Below the pieces are notes generated by a model. It was given only the letters and a program-made list of their open reading frames with translations, searched no databases and was not told where the DNA came from. 64,000 bases of DNA, taken from Protula sp. h YS-2021 (Eukaryota; Annelida; Polychaeta; Sabellida; Serpulidae). Of this stretch, positions 11,719 to 23,460 are shown piece by piece. Within the stretch, counting starts at the first letter, position 1. Each line of letters begins with the position of its first letter. A program made the translations under genes and the position numbers. The DNA lies in assembly GCA_949752745.1 (NCBI GenBank), contig OX457034.1:5574264-5638263 (forward strand). The letters run 5' to 3'.

Positions 11719-12612
11719 GGGGTGGCGTGCATGGCGGAAACATGACCCGGACATGGGACGTGCATGGCGGAAACATGACCCGGACATGCGGCGTGCATGG
11801 CGGAAACATGACCCGGACATGGGACGTGCATGGCGGAAACATGACCCGGACATGCGGCGTGCATGGCGGAAACATGACCCGGACATGGGACGTGCATGGC
11901 GGAAACATGACCCGGACATGGGTCGTGCATGGCGGAAACATGACCCGAACATGGGGCGTGCATGGCGGAAACATGACCCGGACATGGGACGTGCATGGCG
12001 GAAACATGACCCGGACATGCGGCGTGCATGGCGGAAACATGACCCGGACATGGGACGTGCATGGCGGAAACATGACCCGGACATGGGACGTGCATGGCGG
12101 AAACATGACCCGGACATGGGACGTGCATGGCGGAAACATGACCCGAACATGGGGCGTGCATGGCGGAAACATGACCCGGACATTGGACGTGCATGGCGGA
12201 AACATGACCCGGACATGGGTCGTGCATGGCGGAAACATGACCCGAACATGGGGCGTGCATGGCGGAAACATGACCCGGACATGGGACGTGCATGGCGGAA
12301 ACATGACCCGGACATGGGACGTGCATGGCGGAAACATGACCCGGACATGGGTCGTGCATGGCGGAAACATGACCCGGACATGGGACGTGCATGGCGGAAA
12401 CATGACCCGGACATGCGGCGTGCATGGCGGAAACATGACCCGGACATGGGACGTGCATGGCGGAAACATGACCGGGACATGGGACGTGCATGGCGGAAAC
12501 ATGACCCGGACATGCGGCGTGCATGGCGGAAACATGACCCGGACATGGGACGTGCATGGCGGAAACATGATCCGGACATGAGACGTGCACGGCGGACACA
12601 TGATCCGGATAT
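11719..12612. repeat. 33-bp minisatellite, about 27 copies
   Basis: The unit contains CATGGCGGAAACATGACCCG. The last three bases before each GTGCATGG vary among GAC, CGGC-type and GTC forms, giving a mosaic of variants. The period is 11 codons and the unit lacks stops in two frames on each strand, producing apparent proteins of 300 to 357 residues in four frames. Four mutually exclusive readings, and changes with no preference for third positions, argue for non-coding satellite. Confidence 0.93.
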
Positions 12613-13352
12613 GGGTTTAATAATTAGAGAAACTAGGACAGGAAAGAACCAACTATTCAAAGTATTTCACCGTAATTGTTGCAGCACTTAAACGAATCTC
12701 CAGGAAGTTGTTACAAATATCAACGTGACGCAAAAATAAAAATTCCTTGCTACAAGCAAACATTAAATCACATGTTATAAATCAGACAGGAATTCACTGT
12801 CTTGTTCACAAATAGTGTGTGACACAGGCATACCTTAAATCAATCCTCGACGACCGAAAACATTTGGTACGTACGGCATATCATATAAGTTGTCATTAAC
12901 CAATGCCCCACCCCCCTTCCACCACCTTCCCCGCTCGGAACTAAATTTGGAATCCCTCGGCTGTTGGGGCAGGAGCGAGAAGTTGGTCTCCAATATTACA
13001 TTGTAACAACTGTTGATCTGAAATGAGTTGTCACCAACCAAAAAACCATCCGTATCCAGTATTTTCCGGGGTTGCAGTTTTTGAAGGAAGATTTTAGCAT
13101 TGTTTTTTTAAAGAGTAAATGGCAGGATTTTGCACCCAAACCCCTGATCCACCAACGCTCGGTAATTGTAATCGTCACATTAGTTTCGTGGCCTGTTTGT
13201 TGAATTATTGCTGAGCGACATCTAGTGTTGGGAATGCTCTTCTGAGAACTTGCTGAGTCATCAGTTGTCTACATCCGGGGTCCAGTTGTCACGGTGTTCA
13301 TAGGTGGCCCGGTACTGAAATCAAAACAATCATTTTAAAAACAAGCAAAACC
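12613..13352. other. Non-genic stretch
   Basis: No exon or repeat recognised. It separates the 33-bp array from the probable 3' end of the minus-strand glutamate receptor gene. Confidence 0.4.
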
Positions 13353-13803
13353 TTTTTATTAAACAGTACATAAAACCGTACAGGACCCCAACTATCCGTA
13401 AGAGATTATTATTTGGGGAAAGGCTGCAATGCAGTGGAACCTGTGAGACCACTCTTAATTAAGCCTACTCGAGAAATCAAACCACTGTCATGCCTACTCT
13501 TTTATCAGTCGCTGCCGTCACAATCCGCTTTAATTCGGCACTTTGTCATTCGCTGCCACCACAAGAGTGCCTCTAACATTAAACGATGTCTCAACCAAAA
13601 CCATTTAACTTGATCCCGATGCTGGTCTAGTTTAGAGACGTCACTAACGGCATTCCCTGGCATTGTTAATAAACATAATATCGCCCATAGGCAAGATCTG
13701 TTTGTGCAGTCCCGTCGCAATGCATTCCAATTACAATGTATAAAGAATCAATGAAAGAAATAAAAATCATTCAGGGGAGAAAGTTTTCAGCAGTCACTCA
13801 ATT
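13353..13803 (-). other. Candidate terminal exon and 3' UTR of the glutamate receptor
   Basis: On the minus strand a pyrimidine-rich acceptor ending CTCCTAG (AG at 13805-13804) is followed by AAT TGA in the phase left by exon 10, which would end the protein one residue after the last M4-flanking Arg. An AATAAA signal lies at 13358-13353. This is inference: no transcript evidence is available, and another tail exon further left is possible. Confidence 0.35.
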
Positions 13804-13805
13804 CT

Positions 13806-14215
13806 AGGAGGTAAGTGGGGGTTGAGGTGGGTGAGGGTTGAGGTGGAGGGGTGAGATGGGTGGAGGTTGAGATGGGGCGGGTTGAGGTGGGTGGGGGTTG
13901 AGGCGGGAGGTTGAGGTGGAGGGGGTGGAGGGGCTGCGGTGGATGGGATATGAGGTGGGAGGGTGAGGTGGAGGGGCTGTGGGGGGGGGGGCGGTGTTGA
14001 GATTTGTGGGGTTGAGGTGAAGGGGGTTGAGGTGGGTGGGTTGAGGCGGGGTGTTGAGGTGGAGGGGGGTGGAGGGGCTGAGGTGGGTGGGGGATGAGGT
14101 GCATGGGGTTGAGATGGGTGGGGGTTGAGGTGGGTGAGGGTTGAGGTGGGGGTTGAGATGGGGGTTGAGATGGGGGTATGAGGTGGGTGGGGTTGAAGGG
14201 GGCGGGTTCAGATAA
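13806..14215. repeat. G-rich minisatellite in the last receptor intron
   Basis: Degenerate units of about 20-30 bp built on GGTTGAGGTGGGTGGG. The minus strand reads through it as proline-rich sequence, but a strong donor (GTAAGT) lies before it, so it is read as intron. Confidence 0.85.
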
Positions 14216-14236
14216 TCTAGATTTTGGATGACTTAC

Positions 14237-14438
14237 CCTGCCCTTGTATCTGAACCAGAATATCTCCATGGCAGCCACGATGGAGCTAATGGCCACTCCA
14301 ATCACAATGAACAGGATGACGGACCAGTAGATATGCATGTCCACACGGCCGGGGTTCTGCAGCAGCCAGCTCCGCTTGTGTCTGGCGTCTCGGTGGAAGG
14401 CTTCTGCTATCTTACACATCGCGTCTGGTTCGAACCAG
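14237..14438 (-). CDS. Glutamate receptor exon 10 (S2 end, M4)
   Basis: Acceptor GCTGGACAG. It encodes WFEPDAMC with the second disulfide Cys, then M4 (VILFIVIGVAISSIVAAMEI) and FRYKGR. The GTAAGT at 14236 is a strong donor; without it the frame would run into a proline-rich repeat and stop at about 13787. Confidence 0.92.
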
Positions 14439-17400
14439 CTGTCCAGCATCGAAAACAATAATAACAAAAACATACCAGAAAAACATACCACAAAAACATA
14501 CCACAAAAACATACCACAAAAACATACCCCAAAAACATACCCCAAAAAAATACCGCAAAAACATACCACAAAAACATACCCCAAAAATATACCACAAAAA
14601 GATACCACAAAAACATACCGCAAAAACATACCCCAAAAATACTAAAAAAAACATACCCTAAAACATACCCAAAACAACAACACAATGGGAGCTTATTTTT
14701 GAGAGCGGTTTTGAGAGATCTTTGCTGTTAAAACAATTTGAATACGTGGCTGAATTTAATAGTTCCAGTAAAATTTTAGATGGCGTATAGCTAAATGAAT
14801 TGTAGGGATACCGATACGTATAGCTGTTTGAGCAAAGAGCTTGGATAAGTAAAGCTCTCAGCTTCTTTGTTTTGACCCACCCACCGCATACGAGTGAAAA
14901 AAGTAAAGTCACTGCTCTCACCGTTCAAGTTTCTCCATATATCCGTCTTCTATGAGGCCAAGAGTTGCTTTGCTGAAGGCGTTCGTGTACTCCGAGTCTT
15001 TCTTCAGCGCGAAGGCGTAGCTTCTCATTCCGAACTTTATATCAGTTTGCAGCAAATCGCACGGTTCCCGCGACTGCCAGTATTTGGCTACTGGCTCTTC
15101 CAGGATAAACGCATATCTGTCAAATAAAACGATATTATTTCACATCCTAAGAAGGCAATTGGAAGGCTGCCTGAAGCGAAGTCATCGCTGACATATCCTG
15201 GTGTGAAATCACCCTTTTTGTGTATTTTTTTTATACAAACCTGACAAATTTTACAGATCCGGAAAAAATGCGGGACGGATCTGTCTAATAATTTTCTCAC
15301 AGTTTATTTTGAAATCACCCTATTATTTGCCACACAATAAACTGCTTTAATTGTCTTGAGCTCTCCTAATACTGCTGATTTCCCAGACAGAGGCGTGAGA
15401 CCACAACGCCCAGCAGAGCTGTCAGGGGGTAGCAGTGCTTTATAGTCATAAAACGCGGCCACTACAGCGCCATCCAGCGGATCGACATTGAGGTATAAAC
15501 AAACGTTAAACCCACCGCTCCTTCCTTGCCTTCTTCAGACCTTCCTTCACACTCGATACCAGCTGTTCTTTGCCGTGGTCAGACTCGAAATACTTCTTCA
15601 TTTTCCCGTTTATGGGACCACGGGCGACATCTGACAGCAAGTCCTGCATGGCGCTGCCTCTGTTTGAGAAGAAAACAAAGGATTAGCCAAGTTATTGCAG
15701 ATCGGTAGGGGAGGGGCAGAAAACAGCATTCAAATATATGGTAACCACATTGTGAGATATGAACACTACAGCGTGCTGCTACACTGTGTTGTATGAACAC
15801 CATATCATGCTATATGAACACCACTGCGCGTTATATGAACACTACTGCTCGTTGTATGAACACTACTGCGCGTTATATGAACACTACTGTGCGTTATATG
15901 AACACTACTGCGCGTTATATAAACGCTACATCGCGCTGCACGGCTATAGTGCGCTATTACAGTGCCCTATGGGTTCACTACAGTGTGCTATATGAATATC
16001 ACAGTATTTTACTATAGTGCCTATGTGAACACTAAAGTGTTTTAACACAGTGTCTTGTGTGAACACTAAAGTGTTTTAACACAGTGTCTTGTGTGAACAC
16101 TAAAGTGTTTTAACACAGTGTCTTGTGTGAACACTAAAGTGTTTTAACATAGTGTCTTGTGTGAACACTAAAGTGTTTTAACACAGTGTCTTGTGTGAAC
16201 ACTAAAGTGTTTTAACACAGTGTCTTGTGTGAACACTAAAGTGTTTTAACACAGTGTCTTGTGTGAACACTAAAGTGTTTTAACACAGTGTCTTGTGTGA
16301 ACACTAAAGTGTTTTAACACAGTGTCTTGTGTGAACACTAAAGTGTTTTAACACAGTGTCTTGTGTGAACACTAAAGTGTTTTAACACAGTGTCTTGTGT
16401 GAACACTAAAGTGTTTTAACACAGTGTCTTGTGTGAACACTAAAGTGTTTTAACACAGTGTCTTGTGTGAACACTAAAGTGTTTTAACACAGTGTCTTGT
16501 GTGAACACTAAAGTGTTTTAACACAGTGTCTTGTGTGAACACTAAAGTGTTTTAACACAGTGTCTTGTGTGAACACTAAAGTGTTTTAACACAGTGTCTT
16601 GTGTGAACACTAAAGTGTTTTAACACAGTGTCTTGTGTGAACACTAAAGTGTTTTAACACAGTGTCTTGTGTGAACACTAAAGTGTTTTAACACAGTGTC
16701 TTGTGTGAACACTAAAGTGTTTTAACACAGTGTCTTGTGTGAACACTAAAGTGTTTTAACACAGTGTCTTGTGTGAACACTAAAGTGTTTTAACACAGTG
16801 TCTTGTGTGAACACTAAAGTGTTTTAACACAGTGTCTTGTGTGAACACTAAAGTGTTTTAACACAGTGTCTTGTGTGAACACTAAAGTGTTTTAACACAG
16901 TGTCTTGTGTGAACACTAAAGTGTTTTAACACAGTGTCTTGTGTGAACACTAAAGTGTTTTAACACAGTGTCTTGTGTGAACACTAAAGTGTTTTAACAC
17001 AGTGTCTTGTGTGAACACTAAAGTGTTTTAACACAGTGTCTTGTGTGAACACTAAAGTGTTTTAACATAGTGTCTTGTGTGAACACTAAAGTGTTTTAAC
17101 ATAGTGTCTTGTGTGAACACTAAAGTGTTTTAACACAGTGTCTTGTGTGAACACTACAGAGCGCTATACGAACACTACAGTGTAATATACTATATGGTTT
17201 TCACTTGGCTGTTTATTTAATGACAACCGCTCTTCCTCGGTTAAATATATTGGAGTATAACTGAACAAATATGGAGAGAAAGTGACTAAGTTACTATGGA
17301 GAGAAAGTGACTAAGGGACCATGGAGAGAAACTGGCGAAAGGGACTATGGAGAGGAAGTGAGTAAGTGACTATATGGACAAAAAGCATCTGAGTGACCAT

Positions 17401-20400
17401 AGGGAGAAATTGACTATGGAAAGAAAATGATTTAGTGACTATGGGAAGAAAGTGACTAAGTGATTATGGGAAGAAAGTGACTAAGTGACTATGGGCAAAA
17501 AGTGACTGAGTGGCCGTAAAGAGAAAATGACTACGGAGAGAGAGTAACTAAGTGAGTATGGAGAGAAAGTGAATAAGTGACTATGGAGAGAAAGTGACTA
17601 AATGACTATAGACAAAAAGTGACTGAGTGAGCAAAGAGAGAAAGTGACTATATAAAGAAAGTAACTAAGTTACTATGGAGGGAACTTGGCTAAGTGACTA
17701 TGGACAAAAAATAACTGAGTAACCATAGAAGGAAAATGACTATGGAAAGAAAGTAACTAAGTGACTATGGGAAAAAAGTGACTAAGTGATTATGGGAAGA
17801 AAGTAGGTATGAAAAGAAAATGACTTACTTGATAGTGCCGTACTGGTAGTCGTCTTTATGATCGACCAAATCCTGCAGGTCGTGCAGTGGATTCTTGGCG
17901 TGGTAATGACGCCGCACAGCGTCTGACCAGAACATATGGTTGACGGCTGAGCCGATGTAAGAGACCAGTGTGAGGAGGACGAAGCACATCCAGAAGCAGC
18001 CCATGATGCTGTTAGCCCAGGATCGCGGCCGCCTGTCGTAGCCTAAACGACAGTAAAAATGTTGACTTTCCAGACAACGGTTCTAAAGAGGGTCAACATA
18101 AAGTAATGTTCACTCAGAATAAATCAATGTATACTCTTTCTTCTTCTTCTTCTTCTTCTTCTTCTTCTTCTTCTTCTTCTTCTTCTCCTTCTTCTTCTTC
18201 TTCTGTTTTGGTTCGTAAGGAACAAATTCCAGGGAAATGGGAAAGTAATTAGTTGATTTTGACTTGTTCTAAGTCAAAATGAGAGTATTATTGACTGGTG
18301 AGAAAATGTTGGCCTGGTCAATAATACCTTCGTGTTGAATTGAAATAAGTGAAAACATTCTTTGTTACATTAATTCAATTGCATTTTGATTATAAATAAC
18401 CACACTATGCCTCACTTATAAATGGTGAGCATACTGCCATATGGTTTCCATATGCTGTAAGCATATTGTCATATATAGCCAGAACATTTACATATGACGG
18501 TGGAATACATGAGGTGACATCACAAATCTGCTGCACAGTTCACTGTGACCTTGCGTTAAGTTACTATTAAGTTACTATTTTTAAAATGCAACTGAGCGTT
18601 GCTACAACCTTGACTTATCTAGTGTCATCGACTGAAAGGAGTTTCATCGCAGATTCCAGGAGCAAAGTTTTGCTAATACGGGTTGTCAGAAGCTCCCTCG
18701 AAGGATCCACTCCAAAGATCCCCACCAAAGATCTACTCCAAAGATCTCCCTCCAAGGATCCACTCGAAAGATCCTCTCCAAAGATTCTGTTGTTTATTTA
18801 TCGTTATCGTTTATCGTTTATTTATCGTTATCGTTTATCGTTTATTTATCGTTATCGTTTATCGTTTATTTAAATTTTCTACTGAGCATTTTTCGGTTTT
18901 CACCTTTTGTACCCGAAACCAGTAATTCATCACTGGCACTAGCAGTTACCTTGCCACTGGAGTGTGCTGCCAACGAACCAGAAAGCCCCGGATGTGTTGA
19001 AGAGCTTGGAGTTGTCCTCACTGCCAAGGCCGTTGTCATAGCGCCACCCGTGCTCGTAAGGGTTGTACTTGTTCATGATCCACATGACGAACCACACCTG
19101 TCGAGAAGTGAGCCGTGTGACAGCCATACAGACAGCCATACAGAGAGCCATACAGACAGCCATATAGACAGCCATACAGACAGCCATACAGACAGACATA
19201 CAGACAGCCATACAGACAGCCATACAGACAGCCATACAGACAGCCATACAGACAGCCATACAGACAGACATACAGACAGACATACAGACAGACATACAGA
19301 CAGCCATACAGACAGACATACAGACAGACATACAGACAGCCATACAGACAGACATACAGACAGACATACAGACAGCCATACAGACAGACATACAGACAGC
19401 CATACAGACAGTCATACAGACAGACATACAGACAGCCATACAGACAGCCATACAGACAGTCATACAGACAGACATACAGACAGCCATACAGACAGCCATA
19501 CAGACAGCCATACAGACAGTCATACAGACAGACATACAGACAGCCATACAGACAGACATACAGACAGCCATACAGACAGACATACAGACAGCCATACAGA
19601 CAGACATACAGACAGACATACAGACAGCCATACAGACAGACATACAGACAGACATACAGACAGCCATACAGACAGTCATACAGACAGACATACAGACAGC
19701 CATACAGACAGCCATACAGACAGTCATACAGACAGACATACAGAAAGCCATACAGACAGCCATACAGACAGACATACAGACAGCCATACAGACAGCCATA
19801 CAGACAGACATACAGACAGCCATACAGACAGCCATACAGACAGACATACAGACACACATACAGACAGTGGCAGCATCAAAAACGATATTATCAAAGGCGA
19901 AGTTACGTACTTAAATTTCTGATAAAAAGTAACAAGTGTAAGTTCTTGATTTGTTCGTTTATTTCCACTTGCAAACATAGTTTGCAAATGGGTATGCTTT
20001 GCAAAGAATTCCGGCTGTTTATTCCTTCCTTTTTTCCGTCACGGAGGTTTCCAGAAAAGAGGTACCTCGGTGACCTTGACCTCCTCCGTCATGGTCAAGG
20101 TCAAAAACCGGAAGTTGACCATTATTTCGAAAACGGTTAGAGATTGAGCGATTTTGAGCTTATTTTCGACCTTTTGGGCCTAAAAGACGTTATATAAGAA
20201 GTACCTCGGTGACCTTGACCTCCTCCGTTATGGTCAAGGTAAAAAACCGGAAGTTGATCATTATCTCGAAAACGGTAAAACGGTTAGAAATAGAGCGATT
20301 TTGAGCTTATTTTCGACGCTTTGGGCCTAAAAGAGACGTCTTATAAGGGGTACCTCGGTGACCTTGGCCTCCTCCGTCATGGTCAAGGTAAAAAAACGGA

Positions 20401-23392
20401 AGTTAATCATTATCTCGAAAATGGTTAGAGATAGAGCGATTTTGAGCTTATTTTCGGCCCTTTGGGCCTAAAAGACGTTATATAAGAGGTACCTCGGTGA
20501 CCTTGACCTCCTCCGTCATGGTCAAGGTCAAAAACCGGAAGTTGACCATTATCTCGAAAACGGTTAAAAAACTGAATAGTTCTTAAGTTATAATTCAAAT
20601 GAGCAGGTGATCTAGGTGATTCTGGGCAAATCCGCAGTATGAAAAGTGCATTGCAGGGTTAGCTTTGCTTACACAACCAATCCTAAGTATGAAAAGAGCA
20701 TTACTTACGAGGACGATCATTAGGGTTGTTACCCCCCATGTTTCTGGAGCAAAGGGGCGGAATACGTTGTAGCTATATTCATAGTGGTGCGGGTTTGTGT
20801 AATCCTCGCCCTTCTTGTCAGCTTCCTTCTTCCCTTCCTTCTTCTCTTCGTGTGCTTTGATGTGAGGTTTCTGTATAACCGCCGTCAGTTGGACGTGTTG
20901 AAATGGTTTGGCAAAATCCACTTTGGAGGCCCGTTCTCCCGTAACTGTGATCGGTGCCGCGTAGATATCGTACTGTATACAACAGCAGCAAATGACAACT
21001 ACGGTGCCGCGGAGATATCATACTGTATACAACAGCAGCAAATGACAACTACGGTGCCGCGTAGATATCATACTGTATACAACAGCAGTAAATGACAACT
21101 ACGGTGCCGCGTAGATATCATACTGTATACAACAGCAGTAAATGACAACCACGGTGCCGCGTAGATATCATACTGAATACAACAGCAGCTAATGACAACT
21201 ACGGTGCCGTGTAGATGGCATACTGAATACAACAGCAGTTAATCCTTAACATTGTCAGCCTTAAGATAGAATTGATTCGAAAGTAAATGTAAACAAATCA
21301 AACAACATTTTATACTAAAAATTTAATGAAACAATATTCAAAGACAGGTGCATTGTTGAGTTACTGGAAATTTAGCCATGTTTGAGCAGGAAGTGCTCAC
21401 GGAACAGTTCCGCAGACTGCCCACCAAGTGACCACTTGCTGTATTCCCAAAAGTTAACTGTAGTTAACCGATTCCATTAACCGCTCGGTTAGCAACCGCG
21501 AAATCATGTGGTCATATATGCCAATAAGGCTGCCATATGACTGCATGGCTAGGGTTATATGGCTGACCATGTGGTCATATACGCCGATAAGGCTGCCATA
21601 TGACTGCATGACTAGGGTTATATGGCTGACCATGTGGTCATATATGCCAATAAGGCTGCCATATGACTGCATGGCTAGGGTTATATGGCTGATCATGTGG
21701 TCATATACGCCGATAAGGCTGCCATATGACTGCATGGCTAGGGTTATATGGCTGACCATGTGGTCATATATGCCAATAAGGCTGCCATATGACTGCATGG
21801 CTAGGGTTATATGGCTGACCATGTGGTCATATACGCCAATAAGGCTGCCATATGACTGCATGGCTAGGGTTATATGGCTGACCGTGTGGTCATATACGCC
21901 AATAAGGCTGCCATATGACTGCATGGCTAGGGTTATATGGCTGACCATGTGGTCATATACGCCAATAAGGCTGCCATATGACTGCATGGCTAGGGTTATA
22001 TGGCTGACCATGTGGTCATATACGCCAATAAGGCTGCCATATGACTGCATGGCTAGGGTTATATGGCTGAACATGTGGTCATATACGCCGATAAGGCTGC
22101 CATATGACTGCATGGCTAGGGTTATATGGCTGACCATGTGGTCATATACGCCGATAAGGCTGCCATATGACTGCATGGCTAGGGTTATATGGCTGACCAT
22201 GTGGTCATATATGCCAATAAGGCTGCCATATGGTTCCATGGCTGGCGCGAGAATGTTGTCAAACGGAAGCTAATGTAACACAAACCTCGTTACTGTCCGC
22301 AAACTCTTTTACAGTGACGTCGTCTCCGGGCACCGTCTTAAAACTGAAGCAAGAGAAATACGTTATATTGTATTGTCGGCAAAACCAGTTGTTTTATGGC
22401 CAACAGCTTATGCGGAGGACACGTCATAAGGACTAAATATTACTGTGGTAGCAATGTTATAACATCTTAGCTGTGGTATATCTGGAAAATTGCAGGAAAC
22501 CGGAAAAACTACCACCGCTGCCCCACCTTCCTTCCCCCACCGTCTTCCCCAGCCCCCTTCCCCCACCCCTCTTCCCCCACCTCCTTTCCTAAAAGGGTTA
22601 AACAAGTAGACTGTTAAGCTTCGTGTCTTCACATAAACAGTGTGGCTGGTAAGCCAGCTGCGGGTAAGTGAAGAAAACGGTGAGCATACACGTATGTGAA
22701 CTCCATCCTCTTGGCCATTTTGGCTATGATATCCGGGATATAGCCATAATATCGCTCAATGCGTCCTTCTTCCACGGATTCATTCACGAACACGTACGGC
22801 TTTACCTGTTCAAAACAAAAAGTGAAATTTGTCCGAAGTTATTTACAACCAATTGATGTCAACACTTTTTACATGGCAAACCACGGCCGATAGTTTTTTC
22901 GCTTGACCGTCTTTATTTATATATATTTTTTTGTGTGTCCAGAATTTTAGAACCTGATATTATGTTTATATTATATTACATTATATTATATTATATAACA
23001 CTTACACTCTTGACGCTCATTAAGAAGGGCTGGATTTGTGTGGATATGTGTGTATGTGTGTATATGTTTGTGTGTATGTGTGTGTATGTGTGTGTATATA
23101 TGTGTGTATATATGTGTGTATGCGTGTGTATATGTGTGTGCATATGTGTATATTTTTCATTACATTAATTAATATGTAAAAAAATTTCAAACATAAACTA
23201 TGTAGCTAAATTTAAATTCACTTCACACAAATTTGAGTTAAAGCTGATTGTAAAAAGATAAGGCAGTTGTCCTCACCACTTGTATCAAAATTCTAAACTT
23301 TTTGCCGTCGAAAGCCTCTCTTTCGACTCTGTCTAATATTTCATCTTGTTCATCTAAAATTAGAAACCGTTGAAGTAATGCAGATGTGTTCC

Positions 23393-23460
<68 letters not shown>

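Noticed and set aside
11630..12691. 353-residue frame and three others of similar length through the 33-bp array
   Set aside because: Period divisible by three and a stop-free unit make all these frames open; there is no start context, splice context or codon bias.
13787..14236. Proline-rich C-terminal tail of the glutamate receptor
   Set aside because: A consensus donor GTAAGT follows M4 directly, and the proline codons come from a G-rich minisatellite.
18939..19922. About 300-residue His/Thr/Asp/Ser and Cys/Met/Val repeat proteins on opposite strands
   Set aside because: They are the 12-bp array (CAGACAGCCATA) read in different frames; the plus-strand version overlaps a real minus-strand receptor exon.
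21454..22273. 255-261 residue repeat proteins on both strands
   Set aside because: 63-bp minisatellite inside a receptor intron.
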